From: JANYHH01 sp965249745
GTDB lineage: Bacteria; Deinococcota; Deinococci; Deinococcales; JAAFIG01
NCBI GenBank assembly: GCA_965249745.1
Contig: OZ252252.1
Coordinates: forward strand, 2,728,001-2,792,000
Direction: 5' to 3'
Length of the DNA: 64,000 nt
The position numbers and the translations under genes were made by a program. The stretch's first letter is position 1. Each line of letters begins with the position of its first letter. The notes under the pieces were generated by a model. The model made no database searches, was not told where the DNA came from, and saw nothing but the letters and a program-made list of their open reading frames with translations. Below, one piece after another: positions 17,435 to 25,318 of the stretch.

Positions 17435-17902
17435 CTAAATTGGCAGGACGGTGCTGCGCTTTTCCTCGTTGACCGCGATGATGCTGTTGATGTTCCGCAC
17501 CCCTGGGGCCCGCGTCAACTGCTCGAGGTAAAACCGCTGGTACGCGTCGAGGTCTGCCACGACGATTTTGAGGAGGAAATCCCGCTCTCCCAGAATCAGA
17601 TAGCACTCCAGCACCTCGGCGCGGTCGCGCATTTTGGCGGCGAAATCTTCGTAGGTGCTTTTCGTTTGCCGATCCAGTGTCACGGTCACGAAGACCGTCA
17701 AGCCCAGCCCCATGCGCTTCTGATCCAAGAGCGCCGTGTACGCGCTGATGAACCCCAGCTCCTCGAGTCGCTTGACGCGCCGTAAGCACGGCGCGGGCGT
17801 CAATCCGACCTCGTCCGCGAGTTCCGTGTTCGGAATGCGGGCATTGCGCTGTAGCGCCTGCAAAATATGCTTATCTATCCCATCGAGTTCCGTTTGCGCC
17901 AT
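17435..17902 (-). CDS. Lrp/AsnC-family transcriptional regulator
   Basis: The 155-residue protein has an N-terminal helix-turn-helix (LDGIDKHILQALQRNARIPN, ELADEVGLTPAPCLRRVKRLE) and a C-terminal RAM domain (VECYLILGERDFLLKIVVADLDAYQRF-type). Such regulators form octamers and sense amino acids. It is divergent from gcvT across a 127-base gap. In other bacteria Lrp-type proteins activate glycine cleavage genes, so local control of the gcv cluster is a reasonable inference. TAAAAT lies nine bases before its ATG. Confidence 0.9.
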   Translation of the reverse strand: MAQTELDGIDKHILQALQRNARIPNTELADEVGLTPAPCLRRVKRLEELGFISAYTALLDQKRMGLGLTVFVTVTLDRQTKSTYEDFAAKMRDRAEVLECYLILGERDFLLKIVVADLDAYQRFYLEQLTRAPGVRNINSIIAVNEEKRSTVLPI

Positions 17903-18029
17903 AGTCGTGCAATTTTACGCCCAGATTCGCAAAGATATTGCTCGAGGGGTCATCACAGACTCCGGTCACGCAATCATTCGCCGTCCTAGGTTTGCTAGGC
18001 TGTGAACCAGACGCAGGGCTTGGAGACCT

Positions 18030-19157
18030 ATGGAATCGCTGAAACGCACGCCACTGCACGCCAAGCATCTCGAGGCTCATGCCCGCATGGTCCCGTTCGG
18101 TGGCTGGGACATGCCAGTGCAGTACACAGGCGTGATTGAGGAACACATTGCGGTGCGCGAGCGATGCGGTATCTTCGATGTTTCGCACATGGGTGAATTC
18201 ATCGTCAGCGGCGCGGATGCCCTCGAGTTCCTGCAAGCAGTGACCGTTAATGATGTCAGCAAACTGAAACCCGGTCGCGCCCAGTACAGCATGTTGCCGA
18301 ACGCGAGCGGTGGTCTGGTGGACGACATTTATGTATACCGCCTCAGTGAAGATCGCTTCCTAGTCGTCGTCAACGCCGCGAACATCGAAAAAGACTGGCG
18401 GCATCTGACCGACGCACTCCGAGACTTGTACTCTGGTCTCGAGGTTGTGCCGGGACGGGCAGAATCCGGCAATTCGGGCGTGCGCCTGGAAAATGAATCC
18501 GAGCGCTGGGGGTTGATTGCCGCGCAGGGACCACTGACCGCTGATCGCTTAGAGGCGCACTGCACCGAACGCCTGACGAGTCGCCGCAAAAACAGCGTCT
18601 TCGACACGACCCTGTTCGCCTATCCCGTCCGTATGGCTCGCACCGGGTACACCGGCGAGGACGGCTTCGAGATCTTCTGCGCCCCCGTGGACGCGCCGCA
18701 CCTGTGGGACAAACTGCTCGAGACCGGATTTACCCCCTGCGGTCTGGGCGCGCGCGACACGCTGCGCCTAGAGGCGGGCTATCCGCTCTACGGGCACGAG
18801 TGGAATGAGGGCACCAACCCGCTCGAGACAAACCTGAGCTGGGCGGTCAAAGAGTACAAGCAGTTCATCGGACGCGACGCGATGCTCGCCGCGCCCAAAA
18901 CCAGGTGCCTGCTCGGACTCGAGGTGACTGGACGCGGCATTCCACGCGAAGGGTACTCCATCAAACTGAATGGACGAGTCGTGGGTCACGTCACGAGCGG
19001 AACCATGTCCCCGACACTGAAAAAAGGGATTGCCCTGGCGTATGTTGAAGCCAGTCTAGAACCCGGAACTCCGGTCACCCTCGAGATTCGCGGGGCGGAC
19101 GTGGCGGCGAAAATCGTGGAACCTGTTTTTGTCTCGAGAAGTTCACCGGGCCAGTAA
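18030..19157 (+). CDS. gcvT: aminomethyltransferase, glycine cleavage T-protein
   Basis: The 375-residue protein is full length. It has the opening motif PLHAKHLEAHARMVPFGGWDMPVQY, the folate-binding GIFDVSHMGEF, and ARTGYTGEDGFEIF in the middle. It transfers the methylene group from the lipoyl arm of GcvH to tetrahydrofolate and releases ammonia. GGAG lies four bases before ATG 18030. It is the first gene of the gcv cluster, divergent from an Lrp-type regulator. I found no glycine riboswitch in the leader. Confidence 0.95.
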   Translation: MESLKRTPLHAKHLEAHARMVPFGGWDMPVQYTGVIEEHIAVRERCGIFDVSHMGEFIVSGADALEFLQAVTVNDVSKLKPGRAQYSMLPNASGGLVDDIYVYRLSEDRFLVVVNAANIEKDWRHLTDALRDLYSGLEVVPGRAESGNSGVRLENESERWGLIAAQGPLTADRLEAHCTERLTSRRKNSVFDTTLFAYPVRMARTGYTGEDGFEIFCAPVDAPHLWDKLLETGFTPCGLGARDTLRLEAGYPLYGHEWNEGTNPLETNLSWAVKEYKQFIGRDAMLAAPKTRCLLGLEVTGRGIPREGYSIKLNGRVVGHVTSGTMSPTLKKGIALAYVEASLEPGTPVTLEIRGADVAAKIVEPVFVSRSSPGQ

Positions 19158-19180
19158 CCTAAGCAGGAACGGAGGAACTC

Positions 19181-19654
19181 ATGAATTGGCAAGAAGTGAT
19201 CTCAGAAAAAAGTTTACAGGACCTTCCTTTCAAAATAGAACTCGGCAAAACAGGAAAAATTGAGATGAGTCCCGCGACTGGCAACTGGCAATACGAGATT
19301 GCGGGCATCCTCCGCGAACAGCTTCGCGGCGCGGGCATCGGCTTTACGGAAGTGAGCATTGACACTCCTCAAGGTGTCAAAGTTGCCGATGTCGCATGGG
19401 CGAGCCACGAATTCAGGGCACTGCACGGCTTCGCCACGCCGTTGCCGAAAGCTCCTGAACTTTGCGTAGAAATTATCAGCCCTAGCAATGCCAAAACCGA
19501 AATCAGCGAAAGGGTGCGGTTGTACCTCGAGCAAGGCGCGAAAGAGGTTTGGCTCTGCGACCTCAACGGCAAAATGGAGATGCTGAGCGACCTGGGCAGC
19601 CTCGAGACCAGCGGTATAGGGCCCGCCTTCCCAAAGCAACTCGAGACAATTTAA
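19181..19654 (+). CDS. Uma2-family (DUF820) putative nuclease
   Basis: The 157-residue protein has the Uma2 restriction-endonuclease-like fold: GKIEMSPATGNWQYEIAGIL, then VADVAWAS with the Asp, and APELCVEIISPSNAKTEISERVRLYLEQGAKEVWL, giving the E-x-I/V triad typical of the family. It lies 23 bases after gcvT with an AACGGAGGAA ribosome site and splits the gcv cluster. The function of Uma2 proteins is unsettled; they are abundant in Deinococcota and cyanobacteria and may be mobile nucleases. Another copy is at 24674-25177. Confidence 0.85.
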   Translation: MNWQEVISEKSLQDLPFKIELGKTGKIEMSPATGNWQYEIAGILREQLRGAGIGFTEVSIDTPQGVKVADVAWASHEFRALHGFATPLPKAPELCVEIISPSNAKTEISERVRLYLEQGAKEVWLCDLNGKMEMLSDLGSLETSGIGPAFPKQLETI

Positions 19655-19744
19655 GGAAACAAACCAATGGAAAACACGCTTCAACGAATCCCAAAGCAAT
19701 CCAGAGATCGCCTTTGAGAAAACGCAAATCGTCGAAGGCGACGT

Positions 19745-19927
19745 TTGTTTCGAGAGTGGCTCGCTGGGGATGTAAGGAGGAAGGTCATGGAAGAGATTTT
19801 GGCAGATTACGAAGATTTACTTGATATTCAACCCGAACGTTTCTTTTGGCAAACCAACCATATAGCAGAAATTGGGTGTATTCCGTGGAATGTATTTGCT
19901 CGAGTTATTGTGAAAGTTCTGGGATGA
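19745..19927 (+). pseudogene. decayed DUF433-like antitoxin fragment
   Basis: The frame contains WLAGDVRRKVMEEILADYEDLLDIQPE, which resembles the C-terminal helices of DUF433 antitoxins (consensus EEILADYPDL...EDIRACLAYA). The N-terminal DNA-binding part is missing and the frame soon diverges. AAGGAGG lies before ATG 19787, so a 46-residue peptide could still be made. It sits ahead of a broken DUF5615-like toxin, the usual DUF433 partner. The assignment rests on motif resemblance only. Confidence 0.45.
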
Positions 19928-20136
19928 CTTCTCAAGAAATTTTAGAACATTATGAGGATTCCCTGGAAGTTGGTACTATATCTGGCTGTCCTTTGATCAA
20001 AGATTTTTCGACGCAACTCTCTCAGAATCAAGCAAACAGTTTGTCACGGCGACATGAAATTTTTGGTAGATGCTCTTTCCCGATTAAAAAGAAAAGCTCA
20101 CCAGTTGTAAGAAATATGGACAGGTTTAGGCTTTGA
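19924..20136 (+). pseudogene. second decayed DUF433-like fragment
   Basis: A 70-residue frame starts at ATG 19924, overlapping the preceding TGA as ATGA. It begins TSQEILEHYEDSLEVG, again like the EILEHY helix of DUF433, then diverges into unrelated sequence. Together with the fragment before it, this may represent two antitoxin remnants or one gene broken by a duplication. It overlaps the start of the DUF5615-like remnant. Low confidence. Confidence 0.35.
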
Positions 20137-20398
20137 CACTGCTCGAGTTGCAGCATCAGAATAAAATCTGAAAGATTTAGGAAATAAAAGATGTTCTCTC
20201 AAAGCGCTCGCAGCTTTCGCTTATAAAGGACTATATGTTATTATTACCAAAGACGCCGATAATTTTGTTGATTCCTTCATAGAAACATCAAAGGATATGC
20301 GCTCAACATCAAACGCCTTTGAATGCTTTGGAAAAACTGGAAAAATTCGTCAATAAAGACTTAGAAAAACTCATTGCTGACAATTACCAGGATAGGAA
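20054..20398 (+). pseudogene. decayed DUF5615 PIN-like toxin
   Basis: From ATG 20054 the frame reads MKFLVDALSRL, has in-frame TAA stops, then LGFDTARVAASE, a frameshift, AYKGLYVIITKDADNFVDSF, and later a segment like ALEKLEKFVNKDLEKLI. In order these match the DUF5615 PIN-like toxin: N-terminal FLVDA, central GFDT..VA, ITKDADF with the catalytic Asp, and the helical C-terminus. At least two stops and one or two frameshifts make it inactive. It fills the gap between the Uma2 gene and gcvH. Confidence 0.65.
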
Positions 20399-20500
20399 CT
20401 GTGTAAAACACGACGCTATTATTTCAACAGAAATACCGTTTATTTTTGAGCTAAATCAGTTTACGAAGCACTTTCAGACTTCACGTATGAAGGAGAATCT

Positions 20501-20881
20501 ATGAACATTCCCGCCAATCTCAAATACCTCAAAACCCACGAATACCTCCGCCTCGAGGGGGACATCGCCACCGTTGGCATCACCGATTTCGCGCAGGATC
20601 AGCTTGGGGATGTGGTGTTCGTCGAAACGCCCGCCGTCGGGCGCGTCGTCAAAGCGGGCGAGGCGGTCGCCGTGGTGGAGAGCGTCAAGACCGCTAGCGA
20701 CATTTATAGCCCCGTCAGCGGCGAAGTGATTGAGGTCAACACGGCGCTCAGCGACGAACCTGAACGCATCAACTCGAGTCCGTACAAAGATGGGTTTCTC
20801 TTCAGAGTGCGCGTGACTGGCGTCAGCGACGACTTGCTCGAGGCAGCGGCGTATCAGGCGGTCGCGGAAGCCGAAGCCTAA
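20501..20881 (+). CDS. gcvH: glycine cleavage H-protein
   Basis: The 126-residue protein carries the lipoyl-lysine motif VESVKTASD with Lys63, plus the EYLRLEGDIATVGITDFAQDQLGDVVFVE N-terminal hairpin-type sequence. It shuttles the aminomethyl group between P and T proteins on its lipoyl arm. AAGGAG lies five bases before ATG 20501. It is followed 69 bases later by gcvPA. The length is normal. Confidence 0.95.
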   Translation: MNIPANLKYLKTHEYLRLEGDIATVGITDFAQDQLGDVVFVETPAVGRVVKAGEAVAVVESVKTASDIYSPVSGEVIEVNTALSDEPERINSSPYKDGFLFRVRVTGVSDDLLEAAAYQAVAEAEA

Positions 20882-20950
20882 CAACAGTTTTGAGCGCTCA
20901 GTTTTTGGCTAGAGGCTGGAAGCTGATCGTTTGGGACTAGGAGCCAAACA

Positions 20951-22270
20951 ATGAATTACACTCCGCACACCCCAGAAGACATCGAGCACATGCTCGAGAC
21001 CATTGGCGCAAGTAGCGTGGACGAGCTGTTCAACGATATTCCCGCCGCGATCCGCGATCCCCAGATTGACATCCCAGGACTGGACGAGCGCGGCGTGCTG
21101 GCGCACATGCGTTCACTCGCGGCGAAGAACACGACACTCGAGGCGATGCCGTCGTTCCTGGGCGGCGGGATGCGGTATCACTTCCAGCCGAGCGTGGTGG
21201 ACGCGCTGACCTTCCAGAGTGAATTCGTCACGGCCTACACGCCGTACCAGCCGGAGGTCTCCCAGGGCGAGCTGCAAGCCATGTTCGAGTACCAGAGCAT
21301 GATCGCGGCGCTGACGGGTCTGGCCGTCAGCAACTCGAGCCTATACGACGGCGCGACGGGTGTGGCAGAGGCAGCGCTGCTAGCAATGCGCCAAACGAGT
21401 CGCAGCACAGTCCTGGTCAGTCGGGGCGTACATCCTGAGTACCGCGAGACCCTCAATACCTTCCTGGAATGCGTGCGCGCTAAGATGATCCCGCTCGAGT
21501 TAGAAGGCTCGCTCAGTCCTGTGCCCGTCGTGGACCCGGACGTGGCGGCGGTGATCGTGCAAAACCCGAATTTTCTGGGATCGCTCGAGGACATGCGGGC
21601 GCTCTCCAGGGCAGCGCACGAGGCGGGGGCGCTGTTCATCGCGGTGGTTGATCCGTTGTCGTTGGCGGTCATCCAGTGCCCCGGCGAGTACGACGCTGAT
21701 ATTGCCGTGGGGGATGGGCAAGTCATCGGGAACGCCACGAATTTTGGTGGGCCTGCTTACGGCTTCATCGCTGTCAAGGAAGCCCTGATGCGTCAGTTGC
21801 CGGGTCGAATCGTCGGGGCGACGAAAGACGTGGACGGACGGCGCGGGTTCGCCTTGACCCTGCAAGCCAGAGAGCAGCACATCCGGCGTGCCAAGGCGAA
21901 GTCCAACATTTGCAGCAATCACGCGCTGATGGCCCTCCAGAGCGCGATCTACCTCAGCAGCCTCGGACCGCAGGGTCTTCGTGAAGTCGCCGTTGCAAGC
22001 GCGGTCATGGCGGGCAGACTCGAGGGGATGCTGCGCGGCTTAAAACTCGAGGTCGTGACGGGCGGCAAGTTCCTGAACGAGTTGACGGTCAAACTGCCGA
22101 GGCCCGCCACCGAAATTCGTGCGGCATTGGCGGCTCGAGGGGTTCACGCTTGCGTGCCGGTGCCGCTCGAGTACGGCTTTGGGGATGCAGGTCTGTTCGC
22201 AACGACGGAACTCACGACGGATGAGGACATTGCACGGCTCGAGGCGGCGTTGCACGCGGTTTTGGCGTGA
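20951..22270 (+). CDS. gcvPA: glycine dehydrogenase (decarboxylating) subunit 1
   Basis: The 439-residue protein is the N-terminal half of the P-protein. It shows YTPHTPEDIEHMLETIG, FLGGGMRYHF, TAYTPYQPEVSQGELQAMFEYQ and GDGQVIG, all typical of GcvPA. With GcvPB it forms the PLP enzyme that decarboxylates glycine and loads the residue on GcvH. The two-subunit form is known from Thermus and Bacillus, while Deinococcus radiodurans has, to my knowledge, one fused chain. AGGAG precedes ATG 20951. Three small genes separate it from gcvPB. Confidence 0.95.
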   Translation: MNYTPHTPEDIEHMLETIGASSVDELFNDIPAAIRDPQIDIPGLDERGVLAHMRSLAAKNTTLEAMPSFLGGGMRYHFQPSVVDALTFQSEFVTAYTPYQPEVSQGELQAMFEYQSMIAALTGLAVSNSSLYDGATGVAEAALLAMRQTSRSTVLVSRGVHPEYRETLNTFLECVRAKMIPLELEGSLSPVPVVDPDVAAVIVQNPNFLGSLEDMRALSRAAHEAGALFIAVVDPLSLAVIQCPGEYDADIAVGDGQVIGNATNFGGPAYGFIAVKEALMRQLPGRIVGATKDVDGRRGFALTLQAREQHIRRAKAKSNICSNHALMALQSAIYLSSLGPQGLREVAVASAVMAGRLEGMLRGLKLEVVTGGKFLNELTVKLPRPATEIRAALAARGVHACVPVPLEYGFGDAGLFATTELTTDEDIARLEAALHAVLA

Positions 22271-22345
22271 TGTCTTGATAACAAAATTCGGTTTGAATCT
22301 TTCTACAAAGTAGTGTGTGCGTGAGAATCGGAAGTAGAGTCTGTG

Positions 22346-22603
22346 ATGAAGCATGAAGTGAACCCACTCATCAAAAACAATCCGTATCACAAATATGTGA
22401 TTCTTGGACAGGTAATCATGATTTCTGGTCTTTTGAGTATTTTTTTGAATTTAGAAAAAACATTTATCATGGGCATTTTTCTCTTGGGAGTCAGTACGCA
22501 ATTTCTATTCGGATATTTTCGAGGTCAATATGCGAATAGAAATGGCTGGCGCTGGATTGATAAACACTGGGAACAAGTTTTTGCCAAGGAAAGAAATGAG
22601 TAA
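22346..22603 (+). CDS. small membrane protein of unknown function
   Basis: This encodes 85 residues from ATG 22346. Two hydrophobic segments (about 17-36 and 39-57) are followed by a charged tail NRNGWRWIDKHWEQVFAKERNE. The DNA is AT-rich and has no CTCGAG, unlike the flanking gcv genes, so it may be a late insertion. It overlaps the next gene by eight bases. No family recognised. Confidence 0.55.
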   Translation: MKHEVNPLIKNNPYHKYVILGQVIMISGLLSIFLNLEKTFIMGIFLLGVSTQFLFGYFRGQYANRNGWRWIDKHWEQVFAKERNE

Positions 22604-22925
22604 GAAAACCCGTCAGAAAGTCCAATCTCCAAAACTCGAGCCTGCGCCGTCCGTGACGGCACCGCCTCCAAGCTTTCGGTCTCTGTTTCGCCGTCACGGC
22701 TTCCTGATCGCGGGCGGCTTGTTCCTACTGGCGAATCTGCTGTTGCGACTGATGGACACCAAGACCTTAGAGTCAACCGCCTTCCCGTTAATCGTGGCGC
22801 TGACGGGACTGAGCATCGTGCTGGCGATTCTGGCGGGCTGGCAACTGTTTCAGGTTTCAAAACGGGCACAGGTTGAGGGTTGGACGAAGGCCGACTGGGA
22901 GCGGTGGCGCAATGGAGAGAAATAA
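22596..22925 (+). CDS. two-helix membrane protein of unknown function
   Basis: This encodes 109 residues from ATG 22596, overlapping the stop of the preceding gene; AAGGAAAG serves as ribosome site. The N-terminus is basic (MSKKTRQKVQSPK), followed by a Pro-rich stretch, two hydrophobic helices at about 36-54 and 65-85, and a soluble KADWERWRNGEK tail. An in-frame earlier ATG would lie deep inside the upstream gene and is unlikely. Function unknown; position inside the gcv cluster is its only clue. Confidence 0.55.
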   Translation: MSKKTRQKVQSPKLEPAPSVTAPPPSFRSLFRRHGFLIAGGLFLLANLLLRLMDTKTLESTAFPLIVALTGLSIVLAILAGWQLFQVSKRAQVEGWTKADWERWRNGEK

Positions 22926-22927
22926 CG

Positions 22928-23134
22928 ATGAATGACAATCCGGCTCGAGGGTTACTTGCGGCGCTCATCCCCGGCGCGATTCTGGACGTGCTGGGACTGC
23001 TGGCAATTCTGAATTTCAGCCTCAACAACGACTCCACTTCGCTCTACATCGGCATTGGCATTCTTTTACTCGGGGGCGGGCTGATGGCTGCGCGCCTGAT
23101 GGCGTGGCAGCGCGATAACGCTGGGAGGAAGTAA
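22928..23134 (+). CDS. small two-helix membrane protein
   Basis: This encodes 68 residues from ATG 22928 with GGAGAG eleven bases upstream, immediately after the previous stop and two bases ahead of gcvPB, so the four genes are almost certainly cotranscribed. Hydrophobic segments at about 8-24 and 38-56 form a helical hairpin. No recognised family. Its tight spacing to gcvPB suggests it is retained as part of the operon. Confidence 0.55.
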   Translation: MNDNPARGLLAALIPGAILDVLGLLAILNFSLNNDSTSLYIGIGILLLGGGLMAARLMAWQRDNAGRK

Positions 23135-23136
23135 CC

Positions 23137-24630
23137 ATGACGGCGACTCTCGAGGCAGGCAAAACCAAGCACAAGGACGATTACCCGCTGATTTTCGAGC
23201 GCTCCAAGGCCGGGCGGCGCGGCGTGGTTCCACCGCAGGCAGCCCTGGCACGGGACGCGAATCTCGAGGCGCTGCTGGGTGCGGAGAACTTGCGGCAGCA
23301 CACATTGGCGCTGCCCGAAGTCTCTGAACTCGAGTTGGTCCGGCATTACACCGGGTTGGCGCACCGTCAGATGTCGGTGGATGGGAATTTTTATCCCCTC
23401 GGCAGTTGCACGATGAAATACAACCCGAAGGTCAACGAGGTCGCGGCGGGTCAGTTTACGCAGCTTCACCCGTATCAGGACCCGAGTACCGCGCAGGGGG
23501 CGCTCGAGTTGCTGCACACGCTGGCGTCTGATCTGGCGCAGATCACCGGCATGGACGCGGTGACGTTGCAACCGGCGGCGGGGGCGCACGGCGAGTTCAC
23601 CGGCATCCTGATGATTCGGAAATACTTTGAAAGTCGCGGTGAGTTGGACAAACGCCGTGTGGTGATCGTGCCGGACGCGGCGCACGGCACGAATCCGGCG
23701 ACGGCGGCGATGGCGGGCTTCGAGGTCGTGGAAATTCCCGGCAACGCCAAGGGAGAGGTGGACTTCGAGGCGTTTGAAGCGGCTTTAGGCGATCACGTCG
23801 CGGCGATCATGCTGACTAACCCGAACACGCTGGGCATCTTCGAGACGCGCATCTTGGAGATTGCGGAAAAGGCGCACGCGCACGGCATTCAGTTGTACTA
23901 CGACGGTGCGAACACGAACGCGATTGTCGGACGCGCCCGTCCCGGTGACATGGGTTTCGACGTGATTCACTTGAACCTGCACAAGACCTTCACCGTGCCG
24001 CACGGCGGCGGCGGTCCCGGCACGGGTCCGGTCGGCGTGAAAGCGCACCTCGAGCCTTTCCTGCCGACCCCGGTCATTGGTAGGCTCAAAGATGGCAGTT
24101 TTGGATTGGAGTTCGACCGCTCGCAGAGCATCGGCCGGGTGCGGAGCTTCTACGGCAATTTCGGCAACCTTGTGCGGGCCTACACGTATATTCGCAGCCT
24201 AGGCGCGGAAGGCTTGCACGATGCCTCGAGCATGGCGGTCCTGAACGCGAATTACTTGCGGGTGCGCTTCCAGCAGATCGGCTTTGAAACCGCGTACAGC
24301 CGCGTCAACATGCACGAGTTCGTGGCGGTTCCGCCCAAGGGGATGCGGACGCTCGATGTCGCCAAAGCGATGCTGGACTACGGCATCCACCCGATGACCG
24401 TGTACTTCCCGCTGGTCGTCCCAGAAGCGATGATGGTGGAACCCACCGAGACCGAATCCTTGGAAACGATGGATGCGTTCGTGGCTGTCATGCAGGAGAT
24501 CATTCAGCGCGGAAGGTCGGAACCCGAGTGGCTCGAGCACGCGCCGTACACCACGGCCGTGCGACGCTTGGACGAGGTCACGGCGGCTAAGAAGCCGGTG
24601 CTGACGTATCAGAAGCTGTCACAGGGCTAA
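23137..24630 (+). CDS. gcvPB: glycine dehydrogenase (decarboxylating) subunit 2
   Basis: The 497-residue protein is the PLP-binding half of the P-protein. It has GNFYPLGSCTMKYNPK, PAAGAHGEFTGIL, the PLP lysine in DVIHLNLHKTFTVPHGGGGPG (around residue 285), and NMHEFV near the C-terminus. It works with GcvPA, GcvH and GcvT in glycine breakdown, feeding one-carbon units to folate. GGAGGAAG is placed eight bases before ATG 23137. It ends the gcv cluster. Confidence 0.95.
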   Translation: MTATLEAGKTKHKDDYPLIFERSKAGRRGVVPPQAALARDANLEALLGAENLRQHTLALPEVSELELVRHYTGLAHRQMSVDGNFYPLGSCTMKYNPKVNEVAAGQFTQLHPYQDPSTAQGALELLHTLASDLAQITGMDAVTLQPAAGAHGEFTGILMIRKYFESRGELDKRRVVIVPDAAHGTNPATAAMAGFEVVEIPGNAKGEVDFEAFEAALGDHVAAIMLTNPNTLGIFETRILEIAEKAHAHGIQLYYDGANTNAIVGRARPGDMGFDVIHLNLHKTFTVPHGGGGPGTGPVGVKAHLEPFLPTPVIGRLKDGSFGLEFDRSQSIGRVRSFYGNFGNLVRAYTYIRSLGAEGLHDASSMAVLNANYLRVRFQQIGFETAYSRVNMHEFVAVPPKGMRTLDVAKAMLDYGIHPMTVYFPLVVPEAMMVEPTETESLETMDAFVAVMQEIIQRGRSEPEWLEHAPYTTAVRRLDEVTAAKKPVLTYQKLSQG

Positions 24631-24638
24631 ACCTGTCC

Positions 24639-24667
24639 TTGTCCCCCTCGAGCGGATGGGCTAGCAT
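24639..24667 (+). promoter_or_regulatory. promoter giving a leaderless Uma2 transcript
   Basis: TTGTCC (24639-24644), a 17-base spacer and TAGCAT (24662-24667) end six bases before ATG 24674. No ribosome binding site is present. The arrangement is typical of leaderless mRNAs in Deinococcota. The spacer contains a CTCGAG. Confidence 0.65.
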
Positions 24668-24673
24668 CAGGCT

Positions 24674-25177
24674 ATGCCACTGAGTCAGCGCGAATTGATT
24701 CGAGCCGCAGATCGCGTCAACCTGCGGCTCGAAGTAGTGCGCGGCATTCCAATCTGGGAGGCAAGCCCAGTGTTTCTCCATCAGCAGGAGATCAAACGCA
24801 TTGTTGGCAGCATCGAACGTGATGCGTCTGGTGATTGTGCTTGCATTGACACGCAGGACACGCTGTTTCGCTTCCCTGACGGGTCTTTAAAACGCCCTGA
24901 CATTGCCCTGCTGTGCCGTATGCCCGATCCGAGCGAGGCGGACGAAGCCCTAAGCCTCGTTCCAGTTGCCGTGGTAGAGGTGGTGTCCAAGGATTATGAG
25001 TACAAAGACCTCGAGTTGGGACCGCCGTTTTATCTGGAGAGCGGCGTCAGCGACGTGCTGGTTTATGACCCACGCACCAGGCTGGTTTTGCATCACCGTG
25101 CCGATTGGTCGGAACCCAGGCGGCTCGAGTCACCCGTGCGCTTGAGCCTGGAATGCGGTTGCAGCATCACCGTGTGA
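24674..25177 (+). CDS. Uma2-family (DUF820) putative nuclease
   Basis: This 167-residue protein has Uma2 features: LRLEVVRGIPIWEASPV at the start, RPDIALLCRMP with the catalytic-type Asp near residue 76, VAVVEVVSKDYEYKDLELG near 97-115, and a closing VLVYDPRTRLVLHH. The E-V-V pattern resembles the E-x-K-like active site of the family, with Lys further along. It is monocistronic with a leaderless promoter. Function of the family is unproven. Confidence 0.8.
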   Translation: MPLSQRELIRAADRVNLRLEVVRGIPIWEASPVFLHQQEIKRIVGSIERDASGDCACIDTQDTLFRFPDGSLKRPDIALLCRMPDPSEADEALSLVPVAVVEVVSKDYEYKDLELGPPFYLESGVSDVLVYDPRTRLVLHHRADWSEPRRLESPVRLSLECGCSITV

Positions 25178-25318
25178 CCGTGGTTGGCTCGAGCGCAACT
25201 ATAGTTGTACGGGATAGTTTGTTTTTAGAGTTTTATCTGGTCCAATCAACCCGTTTCTGATACCAAATGTGCGTTTTGGGCAGCTAACTCACGAAATCTT
25301 TGACAAGATAGTGATGTG

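Noticed and set aside
17903..18029. Glycine riboswitch upstream of gcvT
   Set aside because: The gap is only 127 bases and lacks the conserved glycine-aptamer cores.
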